In this document: piece by piece, positions 14,401 to 30,765 of the stretch | How positions within the stretch are numbered: the first letter of the stretch is position 1 | Layout of the letters: every line of letters starts with the position of its first letter | Assembly: GCF_050947335.1 (NCBI RefSeq) | Contig: NW_027473344.1 | Coordinates: forward strand, 682,001 to 746,000 | Reading direction: 5' to 3' | Length of the DNA stretch: 64,000 nt | Origin: Megachile rotundata | Lineage: Eukaryota > Arthropoda > Insecta > Hymenoptera > Megachilidae | Made by a program: the position numbers and the translations under genes | Notes under the pieces: model-generated | Told to the model about the DNA's origin: nothing | Seen by the model: only the letters and a program-made list of their open reading frames with translations | The model's database searches: none

Positions 14401-16383
14401 ACAATCTCCCAAATACAATCATACAATCACAATCATACAATCACATCATACAATCACAATCATACTATCACAATCATACAATCACAATCATACAGTCACA
14501 ATCATTCAATCACAATCATACAATCACAGTCATACAATCACAATCATACAATCACAATCATATTATCACAATCATACAATCACAATCATTCAATCACAAT
14601 CATACAATCACAGTCATACAATCACAATCATACAATCACAATCATACAATCACAATCATACAATCACAATCATACAATCACAGTCATACAATCACAATCA
14701 TACAATCACAATCATACAAACACAATCATACAATCACAATCATACAATCACAGTCATACAATCACAATCATACTATCACAATCATACAATCACAATCATA
14801 CAATCACAATCATACAAACACAATCATACAATCACAATCATACTACCGCAATCATACAATCACAATCATACAATCATCATCATACAATTCCAATCATACA
14901 ATCACAATCATACAATCGCAATCATACAATTACAATCTCCCAAATACAATCATACAATCGCAATCATACAATCACAATCATACAATCACTATCATACAAT
15001 CACAATCATACATTCAAAATCATGCAATCACAATCATACAATCACAAGCATACAATCACAATCATACAATCTCAATCATACAATCGCAATCATACAATTA
15101 CAATCTCCCAAATACAATCTCCCAAATACAATCATACAATCACAATCATACAATCACATCATACAATCACAATCATACTATCACAATCATACAATCACAA
15201 TCATACAGTCACAATCATTCAATCACAATCATACAATCACAGTCATACAATCACAATCATACAATCACAATCATATTATCACAATCATACAATCACAATC
15301 ATACAATCACAATCATACAATCACAATCATATAATCACAATCATGCAATCACAATCATACAGCCATAAACATCCAATTACAATCATACAATCACAATCAT
15401 ACAACCACAATCAGACAATCACAATCAGACAATCACAATCATACAATCACAATCATACAATCACAATCATACAATCACAATCATACAATCACAATCATAC
15501 AAACACAATCATACAGTCACAGTCATACAATCCCAATCATACAATCACAGTCATACAATCACAATCATGCAATCACAATCATACAATCACAATCATACAG
15601 TCACAGTCATACAATCACAATCATACAATCACAATCATACAATCACAATCATACAATCACAATCATACAATCACAATCATACAAACACAATCATACAGTC
15701 ACAGTCATACAATCACAATCATACAATCACAATCATACTATCGCAATCATACAATCACAATCATACCATCACAATCATACAATCACAACCATACAATCAT
15801 AATCATACATTCACAATCATACAATCAGAATCATACAATCACAATCATACAATCGCAATCATACAATCACAATCATACAATCACAATCGTACAATCACAA
15901 TCATACTATCGCAATCATACAATCACAATCATACCATCGCAAACATACATCCACAATCATACAATCATAATCATACAATTCCAATCATACAATCACAATC
16001 ATACAATCACAATCGTGCAATCACAATCGTACAGTTACAATCGCACAACCACAATCAGACAATCACAATCATACAATCACAATCATACAATCACAATCAT
16101 GCTATCACAATCATACAATCACAATCATACAATCACAATCATACAATCACAATCATACAATCACAGTCATACATTCACAATCATACAATCACAATCATAT
16201 TATCACAATCATACAATCACAATCATACAATCACAATCATACAATCACAATCATACAATCACAATCAAACAATCACAATCATACAATTACAATCACACAA
16301 TCACAATCATACTTTCACAATCATAGAATCACAATCATACAATCACAATCATACAATCACAATCATACAATCACAGTCATACA
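11412..16383. repeat. Long higher-order block, type A', 4,972 bp
   Basis: Up to about 14030 this block matches 952 to about 3590, apart from a 6-bp loss (one ACAATC hexamer) near 12192-12199 and one missing monomer about 170 bp later. After that it contains two passes through the ACTACCGC, CATCATCAT and CATTCAAAATC series (near 14130 and 14845), where the first copy has one. It holds five octamer-deleted 13-bp monomers plus the landmark one. Together with the 6-bp deletion these account for the length remainder of minus 12 modulo 14. Confidence 0.85.
12910..13467. repeat. 279-bp tandem duplication
   Basis: The passes start at 12910 and 13189, with the same two distinguishing changes as at 2470. 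This lies inside the tract duplicated from 1 to about 3590. Confidence 0.87.
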
Positions 16384-17320
16384 ATGACAATCATGCAATC
16401 ACAATCATACAATCATAATCATACAATTACAATCATACATCACAATCATACAATCACAATCATACAATCGCAATCATACAATTACAATCTCCCAAATACA
16501 ATCTCCCAAATGCAATCATACAATCAAAATCATACAATCACAATCATACAATCACAATCATACAATCACAATCATACAATCACAATCATACTTTCACAAT
16601 CATACAATCACAATCATACAATCACAATCATACAATCACAATCATACAATCACAGTCATACAATCACAATCATACAATCACAATCATACAATCACAATCA
16701 TACAATCACAATCATACAATCACAATCATACAATCACAATCATACTATCACAATCATACAATCACAATCATACAATCACAATCATACAAACACAATCATA
16801 CAGTCACAATCATACAATCACAATCATACAATCACAATCATACTACCGCAATCATACAATCACAATCATACAATCATCATCATACAATTCCAATCATACA
16901 ATCACAATCATACAATCGCAATCATACAATCACAATCATACAATCACAATCATACAATCACAATCATACAATCACAATCATACAATCACAATCATACAAT
17001 CACAATCATACAATCACAATCATACAATCACAATCATACAATCACAATCACCCAAATACAATCTCCCAAATACAATCATACAATCACAATCATACAATCA
17101 CAATCATACAATCACATCCATACTTTCACAATCATACAATCACAATCATACAATCACAATCATACAATCACAGTCATACAATCACAATCATACAATCACA
17201 ATCAAACAATCACAATCATACAATTACAATCACACAATCACAATCATACTTTCACAATCATAGAATCACAATCATACAATCACAATCATACAATCACAAT
17301 CATACAATCACAGTCATACA
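16384..17320. repeat. Higher-order block, type A, 937 bp (copy 3)
   Basis: This is the third copy of the 937-bp block, 5,909 bp after copy 2. It differs from copies 1 and 2 in having ACCCAAATAC near 17049, the form common to other blocks, where they have ACCAAAATAC. It therefore did not arise from the same duplication as copies 1 and 2, or it separated before that change. Confidence 0.88.
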
Positions 17321-20018
17321 ATGACAATCATGCAATCACAATCATACAATCATAATCATACAATTACAATCACATATCACAATCATACAATCACAATCAT
17401 ACAATCGCAATCATACAATTACAATCTCCCAAATACAATCTCCCAAATACAATCATACAATCAAAATCATACAATCACAATCATACAATCACAATCATAC
17501 AATCACAATCATACAATCACAATCATACTTTCACAATCATACAATCACAATCATACAATCACAATCATACAATCACAATCATACAATCACCGTCATACAA
17601 TCACAATCATACAATCACAATCATACAATCACAATCATACAATCACAATCATACAATCACAATCATACAATCACAATCATACTTTCACAATCATACAATC
17701 AGAATCATACAATCACAATCATACAATCACAATCATACAATCACAATCATACAATCACAATCATACAATCACAATCATACAATCACAATCATACAATCAC
17801 AATTATACAATCGCAAGCATACAATCACAATCATACAATCACAATCATACAATCACAATCATACAATCACAATCATACAATCACGATCATACAATCACAG
17901 TCATACAATCGCAATCATGCAATCACAATCATACAATCACAATCATGCAATCACAATCATACAGCCATAATCATACAATCACAATCATACGATCATAATC
18001 ATACAATCACAATCATACAATCGCAAGCATACAATCACAATCATGCAATTTCAATCATACAATCACAATCATACAATCACAATCATACAATCACAGTCAT
18101 ACAATCACAATCATGCAATCACAATCATACAATCACAATCATGCAATCACAATCATACAATCATAATCATACAATCACAATCATACGATCATAATCATAC
18201 AATCACAATCATACAATCACAATCGCACAACCACAATCATACAATCACAATCATACAATCACAATCATACAATCGCAAGCATACAATCACAATCGTACAA
18301 TCTCAATCATACAATCGCAATCATACAATTACAATCTCCCAAATACAATCTCCCAAATACAATCATACAATCACAATCATACAATCACATCATACAATCA
18401 CAATCATACTATCACAATCATACAATCACAATCATACAATCACATCATACAATCACAATCATACCATCACAATCATACAATCACAATCATACGGTCACAA
18501 TCATTCAATCACAATCATACAATCACAGTCATACAATCACAATAATACAATCACAATCATATTATCACAATCATACAATCACAATCATACAATCACAATC
18601 ATACAATCACAATCATATAATCACAATCATGCAATCACAATCATACAGCCATAATCATCCAATTACAATCATACAATCACAATCATACAACCACAATCAG
18701 ACAATCACAATCAGACAATCACAATCATACAATCACAATCATACAATCACAATCATACAAACACAATCATACAGTCACAGTCATACAATCACAATCATAC
18801 AATCACAGTCATACAATCACAATCATGCAATCACAATCATACAATCACAATCATGCAATCACAATCATACAGTCATACTCATACAATCACAATCATACGA
18901 TCATAATCATACAATCACAATCATACAATCACAATCGCACAACCACAATCAGACAATCACAATCATACTATCACAATCGTTCAATCACAATCATACAATC
19001 ACAATCATACAATCACAATCATACAATCACAATCATACAATCACAATCATACTTTCACAATCATACAATCACAATCATACAATCACATCATACAATCACA
19101 ATCATACTATCACAATCATGCAATCACAATCATACAATCACAGTCATGCAATCACAATCATACAATCATACTCATACAATCACAATCATACGATCATAAC
19201 CATACAATCACAATCATACAATCACAATCGCACAACCACAATCAGACAATCACAATCATACTATCACAATCGTTCAATCACAATCATACAATCACAATCA
19301 TAAAATCACAATCATACAATCACAATCATACTTTCACAATCATACAATCACAATCATACAATCACAATCATACAATCACAATCATACAATCACAATCACA
19401 CAATCACAGTCATACAATCACAATCATACAATCACAATCATACAATCTCAATCATACAATCACAATCATACAATCGCAATCATACAATCACAAAAATACA
19501 ATCATAATCATACAATCACAATCATACAATCACAATCATACTATCGCAATCATACAATCACAATCATACCATCGCAAACATACATCCACAATCATACAAT
19601 CATAATCATACAATTCCAATCATACAATCACAATCATACAATCACAATCGTGCAATCACAATCGTACAGTTACAATCGCACAACCACAATCAGACAATCA
19701 CAATCATACAATCACAATCATACAATCACAATCATGCTATCACAATCATACAATCACAATCATACAATCACAATCATACAATCACAATCATACAATCACA
19801 GTCATACATTCACAATCATACAATCACAATCATATTATCACAATCATACAATCACAATCATACAATCACAATCATACAATCACAATCATACAATCACAAT
19901 CAAACAATCACAATCATACAATTACAATCACACAATCACAATCATACTTTCACAATCATAGAATCACAATCATACAATCACAATCATACAATCACAATCA
20001 TACAATCACAGTCATACA
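17321..20018. repeat. Higher-order block, type A', 2,698 bp
   Basis: This block has the A' landmark, the 722-bp first section (to ATGCAATTTC at 18043), the 586-bp second section to 18629, then the section with an internal near-duplication at 18825 and 19118. That spacing is 293 bp, one monomer more than the 279 bp seen elsewhere. It ends through CAAACATACATCC, GTACAGTTAC and AATCAAAC. A CATACAGTCATACTC variant near 18870 is private. Three octamer-deleted monomers plus the landmark one fit the remainder of minus 4. Confidence 0.85.
18825..19396. repeat. 279-type duplication expanded to 293 bp
   Basis: The passes start at 18825 and 19118, one monomer farther apart than in the other copies. The extra monomer lies in the perfect run before ACTTTC. 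Confidence 0.85.
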
Positions 20019-21501
20019 ATGACAATCATGCAATCACAATCATACAATCATAATCATACAATTACAATCATACATCACAATCATACAATCACAATCATAC
20101 AATCGCAATCATACAATTACAATCTCCCAAATACAATCTCCCAAATGCAATCATACAATCAAAATCATACAATCACAATCATACAATCACACTCATACAA
20201 TCACAATCATACAATCACAATCATACTTTCACAATCATACAATCACAATCATACAATCACAATCATACAATCACAATCATACAATCACAGTCATACAATC
20301 ACAATCATACAATCACAATCATACAATCACAATCATACAATCACAATCATACAATCACAATCATACAATCACAATCATACTATCACAATCATACAATCAC
20401 AATCATACAATCACAATCATACAAACACAATCATACAGTCACAATCATACAATCACAATCATACAATCACAATCATACTACCGCAATCATACAATCACAA
20501 TCATACAATCATCATCATACAATTCCAATCATACAATCACAATCATACAATCGCAATCATACAATTACAATCTCCCAAATACAATCATACAATCGCAATC
20601 ATACAATCACAATCATACAATCACTATCATACAATCACAATCATACATTCAAAATCATGCAATCACAATCATACAATCACAAGCATACAATCACAATCAT
20701 ACAATCTCAATCATACAATCGCAATCATACAATTACAATCTCCCAAATACAATCTCCCAAATACAATCATACAATCACAATCATACAATCACAATCATAC
20801 AATCACAATCATACTATCACAATCATACAATCACAATCATACAGTCACAATCATTCAATCACAATCATACAATCACAGTCATACAATCACAATCATACAA
20901 TCACAATCATATTATCACAATCATACAATCACAATCATACAATCACAATCATACAATCACAATCATATAATCACAATCATGCAATCACAATCATACAGCC
21001 ATAAACATCCAATTACAATCATACAATCACAATCATACAACCACAATCAGACAATCACAATCAGACAATCACAATCATACAATCACAATCATACAATCAC
21101 AATCATACAATCACAATCATACAATCACAATCATACAAACACAATCATACAGTCACAGTCATACAATCCCAATCATACAATCACAGTCATACAATCACAA
21201 TCATGCAATCACAATCATACAATCACAATCATACAATCACAATCATACAATCACAATCATACTTTCACAATCATACAATCACAATCATACAATCACAATC
21301 ATACAATCACAATCATACAATCACAATCATACAATCACAATCATACAATCACAATCATACAATCACAATCACACAATCACAGTCATACAATCACAATCAT
21401 ACAATCACAATCATACAATCTCAATCATACAATCACAATCATACAATCGCAATCATACAATCACAAAAATACAATCAAAATCATACAATCACAGTCATAC
21501 A
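20019..21501. repeat. Higher-order block, type A, 1,483 bp
   Basis: This block has the same order as 43847-45328 and 49636-51117, which are both 1,482 bp. The extra base is explained by a full 14-bp monomer near 20790, where the other two carry the 13-bp form ACAATCACATCAT. A CACTCATAC variant near 20190 is private. It ends with ACAATCACAAAAATAC and CAATCAAAATC before the A'' landmark. Confidence 0.88.
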
Positions 21502-22032
21502 ATGACAATCATGCAATCACAATCATACAATCATAATCATACAATTACAATCACACATCACAATCATACAATCACAATCATACAATCGCAATCATACAAT
21601 TACAATCTCCCAAATACAATCTCCCAAATACAATCATACAATCAAAATCATACAATCACAATCATACAATCACAATCATACAATCACAATCATACAATCA
21701 CAATCATACAATCACAGTCATACAATCACAATCTTACAATCACAATCATACTATCACAATCATACAATCACAATCATACTATCACAATCATACAATCACA
21801 ATCATACAATCACAATCATACAATCACAATCATACAATCACAATCATACAATCACAATCGCACAATCAAAATCCCAAAACCACAATCAGACAATCACAAT
21901 CATACAATCACAATCATACAATCACAATCATACAATCACAATCATACAATCACAATCATACAATCACAGTCATACAATCACAATCATACAATCACAATCA
22001 TACAATCACAATCATACAATCACAGTCATACA
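21502..22032. repeat. Short higher-order block, type A'', 531 bp
   Basis: This A'' block has paired CCAAAT monomers 100 bp in, an AATCTTAC monomer near 21731, and the AATCCCAAAACC monomer at about 21859-21889. A run of perfect and CAGTC monomers leads to the next landmark. The blocks at 45329 and 51118 start the same way but are longer, since they continue through the CACCCAAATAC tail. Confidence 0.85.
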
Positions 22033-23522
22033 ATGACAATCATGCAATCACAATCATACAATCATAATCATACAATTACAATCACATATCACAATCATAC
22101 AATCACAATCATACAATCGCAATCATACAATTACAATCTCCCAAATACAATCTCCCAAATACAATCATACAATCAAAATCATACAATCACAATCATACAA
22201 TCACAATCATACAATCACAATCATACAATCACAATCATACTTTCACAATCATACAATCACAATCATACAATCACAATCATACAATCACAATCATACAATC
22301 ACCGTCATACAATCACAATCATACAATCACAATCATACAATCACAATCATACAATCACAATCATACAATCACAATCATACAATCACAATCATACTTTCAC
22401 AATCATACAATCAGAATCATACAATCACAATCATACAATCACAATCATACAATCACAATCATACAATCACAATCATACAATCACAATCATACAATCACAA
22501 TTATACAATCGCAAGCATACAATCACAATCATACAATCACAATCATACAATCACAATCATACAATCACAATCATACAATCACGATCATACAATCACAGTC
22601 ATACAATCGCAATCATGCAATCACAATCATACAATCACAATCATGCAATCACAATCATACAGCCATAATCATACAATCACAATCATACGATCATAATCAT
22701 ACAATCACAATCATACAATCGCAAGCATACAATCACAATCATGCAATTTCAATCATACAATCACAATCATACAATCACAATCATACAATCACAGTCATAC
22801 AATCACAATCATGCAATCACAATCATACAATCACAATCATGCAATCACAATCATACAATCATAATCATACAATCACAATCATACGATCATAATCATACAA
22901 TCACAATCATACAATCACAATCGCACAACCACAATCATACAATCACAATCATACAATCACAATCATACAATCGCAAGCATACAATCACAATCGTACAATC
23001 TCAATCATACAATCGCAATCATACAATTACAATCTCCCAAATACAATCTCCCAAATACAATCATACAATCACAATCATACAATCACATCATACAATCACA
23101 ATCATACTATCACAATCATACAATCACAATCATACAATCACATCATACAATCACAATCATACCATCACAATCATACAATCACAATCATACGGTCACAATC
23201 ATTCAATCACAATCATACAATCACAGTCATACAATCACAATAATACAATCACAATCATATTATCACAATCATACAATCACAATCATACAATCACAATCAT
23301 ACAATCACAATCATATAATCACAATCATGCAATCACAATCATACAGCCATAATCATCCAATTACAATCATACAATCACAATCATACAACCACAATCAGAC
23401 AATCACAATCAGACAATCACAATCATACAATCACAATCATACAATCACAATCATACAAACACAATCATACAGTCACAGTCATACAATCACAATCATACAA
23501 TCACAGTCATACAATCACAATC

Positions 23523-24080
23523 ATGCAATCACAATCATACAATCACAATCATGCAATCACAATCATACAATCATACTCATACAATCACAATCATACGATC
23601 ATAATCATACAATCACAATCATACAATCACAATCGCACAACCACAATCAGACAATCACAATCATACTATCACAATCGTTCAATCACAATCATACAATCAC
23701 AATCATACAATCACAATCATACAATCACAATCATACTTTCACAATCATACAATCACAATCATACAATCACATCATACAATCACAATCATACTATCACAAT
23801 CATGCAATCACAATCATACAATCACAGTCATGCAATCACAATCATACAATCATACTCATACAATCACAATCATACGATCATAACCATACAATCACAATCA
23901 TACAATCACAATCGCACAACCACAATCAGACAATCACAATCATACTATCACAATCGTTCAATCACAATCATACAATCACAATCATAAAATCACAATCATA
24001 CAATCACAATCATACTTTCACAATCATACAATCACAATCATACAATCACAATCATACAATCACAATCATACAATCACAAT
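23523..24080. repeat. 279-bp tandem duplication
   Basis: The passes start at 23523 and 23802. It lies 324 bp before the first CATTCAAAATCATGCAGTC unit boundary region and carries the standard CAGTCATGC and CATAACC marks in the second pass. Confidence 0.86.
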
Positions 24081-24403
24081 CACACAATCACAGTCATACA
24101 ATCACAATCATACAATCACAATCATACAATCTCAATCATACAATCACAATCATACAATCGCAATCATACAATCACAAAAATACAATCATAATCATACAAT
24201 CACAATCATACAATCGCAATCATACAATCACAATCATACAATCATAATCATACAATCACAATCATACGATCGCAATAATACAATCACAGTCATACAATCA
24301 CAATCATACAATCACAATCAAACGATCACAATCATACAATCACAATCATACAATCACAATCATACATTCAAAATCATGCAGTCACAATCATACAATCACA
24401 ATC

Positions 24404-25271
24404 ATGCAATCACAATCATACAGCCATAGTCATACAATGACAATCATACAATCACAATCATACAATCACAATCATACAACCACAATCAGACAATCACAAT
24501 CATACAATCACAATCATACAATCACAATCATACAATCACAATCATACAATCACAGTCATACAATCACAATCATGCAATCACAATCATACAATCACAATCA
24601 TACAATCACAATCATACATTCAAAATCATGCAGTCACAATCATACAATCACAATCATGCAATCACAATCATACAGCCATAATCATACAATGACAATCATA
24701 CAATCACAATCATACAATCACAATCATACAACCACAATCAGACAATCACAATCATACAATCACAATCATACAATCACAATCATACAATCACAATCATACA
24801 ATCACAGTCATACAATCACAATCATGCAATCACAATCATACAATCACAATCATGCAATCACAATCATACAATCATAATCATACAATCACAATCATACGAT
24901 CATAATCATACAATCACAATCATACAATCACAATCGCACAACCACAATCATACAATCACAATCATACAATCACAATCATACAATCGCAAGCATACAATCA
25001 CAATCGTACAATCTCAATCATACAATCGCAATCATACAATCACAAAAATACAATCATAATCATACAATCACAATCATACAATCGCAATCATACAATCACA
25101 ATCATACAATCATAATCATACAATCACAATCATACGATCGCAATAATACAATCACAGTCATACAATCACAATCATACAATCACAATCAAACGATCACAAT
25201 CATACAATCACAATCATACAATCACAATCATACATTCAAAATCATGCAGTCACAATCATACAATCACAATC
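24404..25271. repeat. 868-bp unit (62 monomers), copy 1
   Basis: The unit starts at ATGCAATC with CAGCCATAGTC, repeats its first part 252 bp later (24656, with CAGCCATAATC), and then passes CGCACAACC, CGCAAGC, CGTACAATCTC, CACAAAAATAC, CGATCGCAATAATAC, AAACGATC and CATTCAAAATCATGCAGTC. A second unit begins directly after it. The unit length is exactly 62 monomers. Confidence 0.9.
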
Positions 25272-25907
25272 ATGCAATCACAATCATACAGCCATAGTCA
25301 TACAATGACAATCATACAATCACAATCATACAATCACAATCATACAACCACAATCAGACAATCACAATCATACAATCACAATCATACAATCACAATCATA
25401 CAATCACAATCATACAATCACAGTCATACAATCACAATCATGCAATCACAATCATACAATCACAATCATACAATCACAATCATACATTCAAAATCATGCA
25501 GTCACAATCATACAATCACAATCATGCAATCACAATCATACAGCCATAATCATACAATGACAATCATACAATCACAATCATACAATCACAATCATACAAC
25601 CACAATCAGACAATCACAATCATACAATCACAATCATACAATCACAATCATACAATCACAATCATACAATCACAGTCATACAATCACAATCATGCAATCA
25701 CAATCATACAATCACAATCATGCAATCACAATCATACAATCATAATCATACAATCACAATCATACGATCATAATCATACAATCACAATCATACAATCACA
25801 ATCGCACAACCACAATCATACAATCACAATCATACAATCACAATCATACAATCGCAAGCATACAATCACAATCGTACAATCTCAATCATACAATCGCAAT
25901 CATACAA
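25272..25907. repeat. Partial 868-type unit (first 636 bp)
   Basis: This is the first 636 bp of the unit, directly in tandem with the preceding full copy. It then switches at the monomer after TCGCAATCATACAAT into the CCAAAT pair instead of CACAAAAATAC. Partial units at 30766 and 40472 switch at the same relative place, so the junction was copied rather than formed three times. Confidence 0.87.
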
Positions 25908-26702
25908 TTACAATCTCCCAAATACAATCTCCCAAATACAATCATACAATCACAATCATACAATCACATCATACAATCACAATCATACTATCACAATCAT
26001 ACAATAACAATCATACAATCACATCATACAATCACAATCATACTATCACAATCATACAATCACAATCATACGGTCACAATCATTCAATCACAATCATACA
26101 ATCACAGTCATACAATCACAATAATACAATCACAATCATATTATCACAATCATACAATCACAATCATACAATCACAATCATACAATCACAATCATACAAT
26201 CACAATCATATAATCACAATCATGCAATCACAATCATACAGCCATAATCATCCAATTACAATCATACAATCACAATCATACAACCACAATCAGACAATCA
26301 CAATCAGACAATCACAATCATACAATCACAATCATACAATCACAATCATACAATCACAATCATACAAACACAATCATACAGTCACAGTCATACAATCACA
26401 ATCATACAATCACAGTCATACAATCACAATCATGCAATCACAATCATACAATCACAATCATGCAATCACAATCATACAATCATACTCATACAATCACAAT
26501 CATACGATCATAATCATACAATCACAATCATACAATCACAATCGCACAACCACAATCAGACAATCACAATCATACTATCACAATCATACAATCACAATCA
26601 TACAATCACAATCATACAATCACAATCATACAATCACAGTCATACAATCACAATCATACAATCACAATCATACAATCACAATCATACAATCACAGTCATA
26701 CA

Positions 26703-27373
26703 ATGACAATCATGCAATCACAATCATACAATCATAATCATACAATTACAATCACATATCACAATCATACAATCACAATCATACAATCGCAATCATACAA
26801 TTACAATCTCCCAAATACAATCTCCCAAATACAATCATACAATCAAAATCATACAATCACAATCATACAATCACAATCATACAATCACAATCATACAATC
26901 ACAATCATACTTTCACAATCATACAATCACAATCATACAATCACAATCATACAATCACAATCATACAATCACCGTCATACAATCACAATCATACAATCAC
27001 AATCATACAATCACAATCATACAATCACAATCATACAATCACAATCATACAATCACAGTCATACAATCACAATCTTACAATCACAATCATACTATCACAA
27101 TCATACAATCACAATCATACTATCACAATCATACAATCACAATCATACAATCACAATCATACAATCACAATCATACAATCACAATCATACAATCACAATC
27201 GCACAATCAAAATCCCAAAACCACAATCAGACAATCACAATCATACAATCACAATCATACAATCACAATCATACAATCACAATCATACAATCACAATCAT
27301 ACAATCACAGTCATACAATCACAATCATACAATCACAATCATACAATCACAATCATACAATCACAGTCATACA
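26703..27373. repeat. Short higher-order block, type A', 671 bp
   Basis: This A' block begins like the 708-bp sections (ACTTTC, then CACCGTC) but then joins to the AATCTTAC and AATCCCAAAACC series (about 27200-27230) of the A'' blocks. It looks like a recombinant between the start of an A' block and the end of an A'' block such as 21502-22032. The junction falls in a run of perfect monomers around 27000-27050, so it cannot be placed more exactly. Confidence 0.82.
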
Positions 27374-29058
27374 ATGACAATCATGCAATCACAATCATAC
27401 AATCATAATCATACAATTACAATCACATATCACAATCATACAATCACAATCATACAATCGCAATCATACAATTACAATCTCCCAAATACAATCTCCCAAA
27501 TACAATCATACAATCAAAATCATACAATCACAATCATACAATCACAATCATACAATCACAATCATACTTTCACAATCATACAATCACAATCATACAATCA
27601 CAATCATACAATCACAATCATACAATCACCGTCATACAATCACAATCATACAATCACAATCATACAATCACAATCATACAATCACAATCATACAATCACA
27701 ATCATACAATCACAATCATACTTTCACAATCATACAATCAGAATCATACAATCACAATCATACAATCACAATCATACAATCACAATCATACAATCACAAT
27801 CATACAATCACAATCATACAATCACAATCATACAATCACAATTATACAATCGCAAGCATACAATCACAATCATACAATCACAATCATACAATCACAATCA
27901 TACAATCACAATCATACAATCACGATCATACAATCACAGTCATACAATCGCAATCATGCAATCACAATCATACAATCACAATCATGCAATCACAATCATA
28001 CAGCCATAATCATACAATCACAATCATACGATCATAATCATACAATCACAATCATACAATCGCAAGCATACAATCACAATCATGCAATTTCAATCATACA
28101 ATCACAATCATACAATCACAATCATACAATCACAGTCATACAATCACAATCATGCAATCACAATCATACAATCACAATCATGCAATCACAATCATACAAT
28201 CATAATCATACAATCACAATCATACGATCATAATCATACAATCACAATCATACAATCACAATCGCACAACCACAATCATACAATCACAATCATACAATCA
28301 CAATCATACAATCGCAAGCATACAATCACAATCGTACAATCTCAATCATACAATCGCAATCATACAATTACAATCTCCCAAATACAATCTCCCAAATACA
28401 ATCATACAATCACAATCATACAATCACATCATACAATCACAATCATACTATCACAATCATACAATCAGAATCATACAATCACAATCATACAATCACAATC
28501 ATACAATCACAATCGCACAACCACAATCATACAATCACAATCATACAATCACAATCATACAATCACAATCATACAATCACATCATACAATCACAATCATA
28601 CAATCACAATCATACAAACACAATCATACAGTCACAGTCATACAATCACAATCATACAATCACAGTCATACAATCACAATCATGCAATCACAATCATACA
28701 ATCACAATCATGCAATCACAATCATACAATCATACTCATACAATCACAATCATACAATCACAATCATACAATCACAATCATACAATCACAATCATACAAT
28801 CACAATCATACAATCACAATCATACTTTCACAATCATACAATCAGAATCATACAATCACAATCATACAATCACAATCATACAATCACAATCGCACAACCA
28901 CAATCATACAATCACAATCATACAATCACAATCATACAATCACAATCATACAATCACATCATACAATCACAATCATACAATCACAATCATACAAACACAA
29001 TCATACAGTCACAGTCATACAATCACAATCATACAATCACAGTCATACAATCACAATC

Positions 29059-29616
29059 ATGCAATCACAATCATACAATCACAATCATGCAATCACAATC
29101 ATACAATCATACTCATACAATCACAATCATACGATCATAATCATACAATCACAATCATACAATCACAATCGCACAACCACAATCAGACAATCACAATCAT
29201 ACTATCACAATCGTTCAATCACAATCATACAATCACAATCATACAATCACAATCATACAATCACAATCATACTTTCACAATCATACAATCACAATCATAC
29301 AATCACATCATACAATCACAATCATACTATCACAATCATGCAATCACAATCATACAATCACAGTCATGCAATCACAATCATACAATCATACTCATACAAT
29401 CACAATCATACGATCATAACCATACAATCACAATCATACAATCACAATCGCACAACCACAATCAGACAATCACAATCATACTATCACAATCGTTCAATCA
29501 CAATCATACAATCACAATCATACTTTCACAATCATACAATCACAATCATACAATCACAATCATACAATCACAATCATACAATCACAATCACACAATCACA
29601 GTCATACAATCACAAT
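29059..29616. repeat. 279-bp tandem duplication
   Basis: The passes start at 29059 and 29338. In this copy the CATAAAATC monomer that normally follows the second pass is missing; the sequence goes straight to ACTTTC near 29522. Confidence 0.85.
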
Positions 29617-29911
29617 CATACAATCACAATCATACAATCTCAATCATACAATCACAATCATACAATCGCAATCATACAATCACAAAAATACAATCATAAT
29701 CATACAATCACAATCATACAATCGCAATCATACAATCACAATCATACAATCATAATCATACAATCACAATCATACGATCGCAATAATACAATCACAGTCA
29801 TACAATCACAATCATACAATCACAATCAAACGATCACAATCATACAATCACAATCATACAATCACAATCATACATTCAAAATCATGCAGTCACAATCATA
29901 CAATCACAATC

Positions 29912-30765
29912 ATGCAATCACAATCATACAGCCATAGTCATACAATGACAATCATACAATCACAATCATACAATCACAATCATACAACCACAATCAGACA
30001 ATCACAATCATACAATCACAATCATACAATCACAATCATACAATCACAATCATACAATCACAGTCATACAATCACAATCATGCAATCACAATCATACAAT
30101 CACAATCATACAATCACAATCATACATTCAAAATCATGCAGTCACAATCATACAATCACAATCATGCAATCACAATCATACAGCCATAATCATACAATGA
30201 CAATCATACAATCACAATCATACAATCACAATCATACAACCACAATCAGACAATCACAATCATACAATCACAATCATACAATCACAATCATACAATCACA
30301 GTCATACAATCACAATCATGCAATCACAATCATACAATCACAATCATGCAATCACAATCATACAATCATAATCATACAATCACAATCATACGATCATAAT
30401 CATACAATCACAATCATACAATCACAATCGCACAACCACAATCATACAATCACAATCATACAATCACAATCATACAATCGCAAGCATACAATCACAATCG
30501 TACAATCTCAATCATACAATCGCAATCATACAATCACAAAAATACAATCATAATCATACAATCACAATCATACAATCGCAATCATACAATCACAATCATA
30601 CAATCATAATCATACAATCACAATCATACGATCGCAATAATACAATCACAGTCATACAATCACAATCATACAATCACAATCAAACGATCACAATCATACA
30701 ATCACAATCATACAATCACAATCATACATTCAAAATCATGCAGTCACAATCATACAATCACAATC
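29912..30765. repeat. 868-type unit, 854 bp, monomer lost in second half
   Basis: This is the same unit with 61 monomers. The second internal sub-repeat starts 252 bp in (30164), so the first half is full length and the missing monomer lies in the second half, in the perfect run before the CAGTC monomer. The copy at 39618 has the same total length but lost a monomer in the first half. Confidence 0.88.

Larger units (their letters stand above)
22033..26702. repeat. Long higher-order block, type A', 4,670 bp
   Basis: This block has the A' landmark and the shorter 708-bp first section (to ATGCAATTTC at 22741), then a 586-bp section to 23327. Next comes the 279-bp internal duplication (23523 and 23802), one complete 868-bp unit from 24404, and a partial unit from 25272 that switches to CCAAAT-type sequence near 25907. 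The CAGCCATAATCATCC section follows at 26222. Five octamer-deleted monomers plus the landmark one fit the remainder of minus 6. Blocks at 27374, 37247, 46168 and 51984 share the 708-bp first section and carry 868-family units; those at 37247, 46168 and 51984 also share the 586-bp section. Confidence 0.88.
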
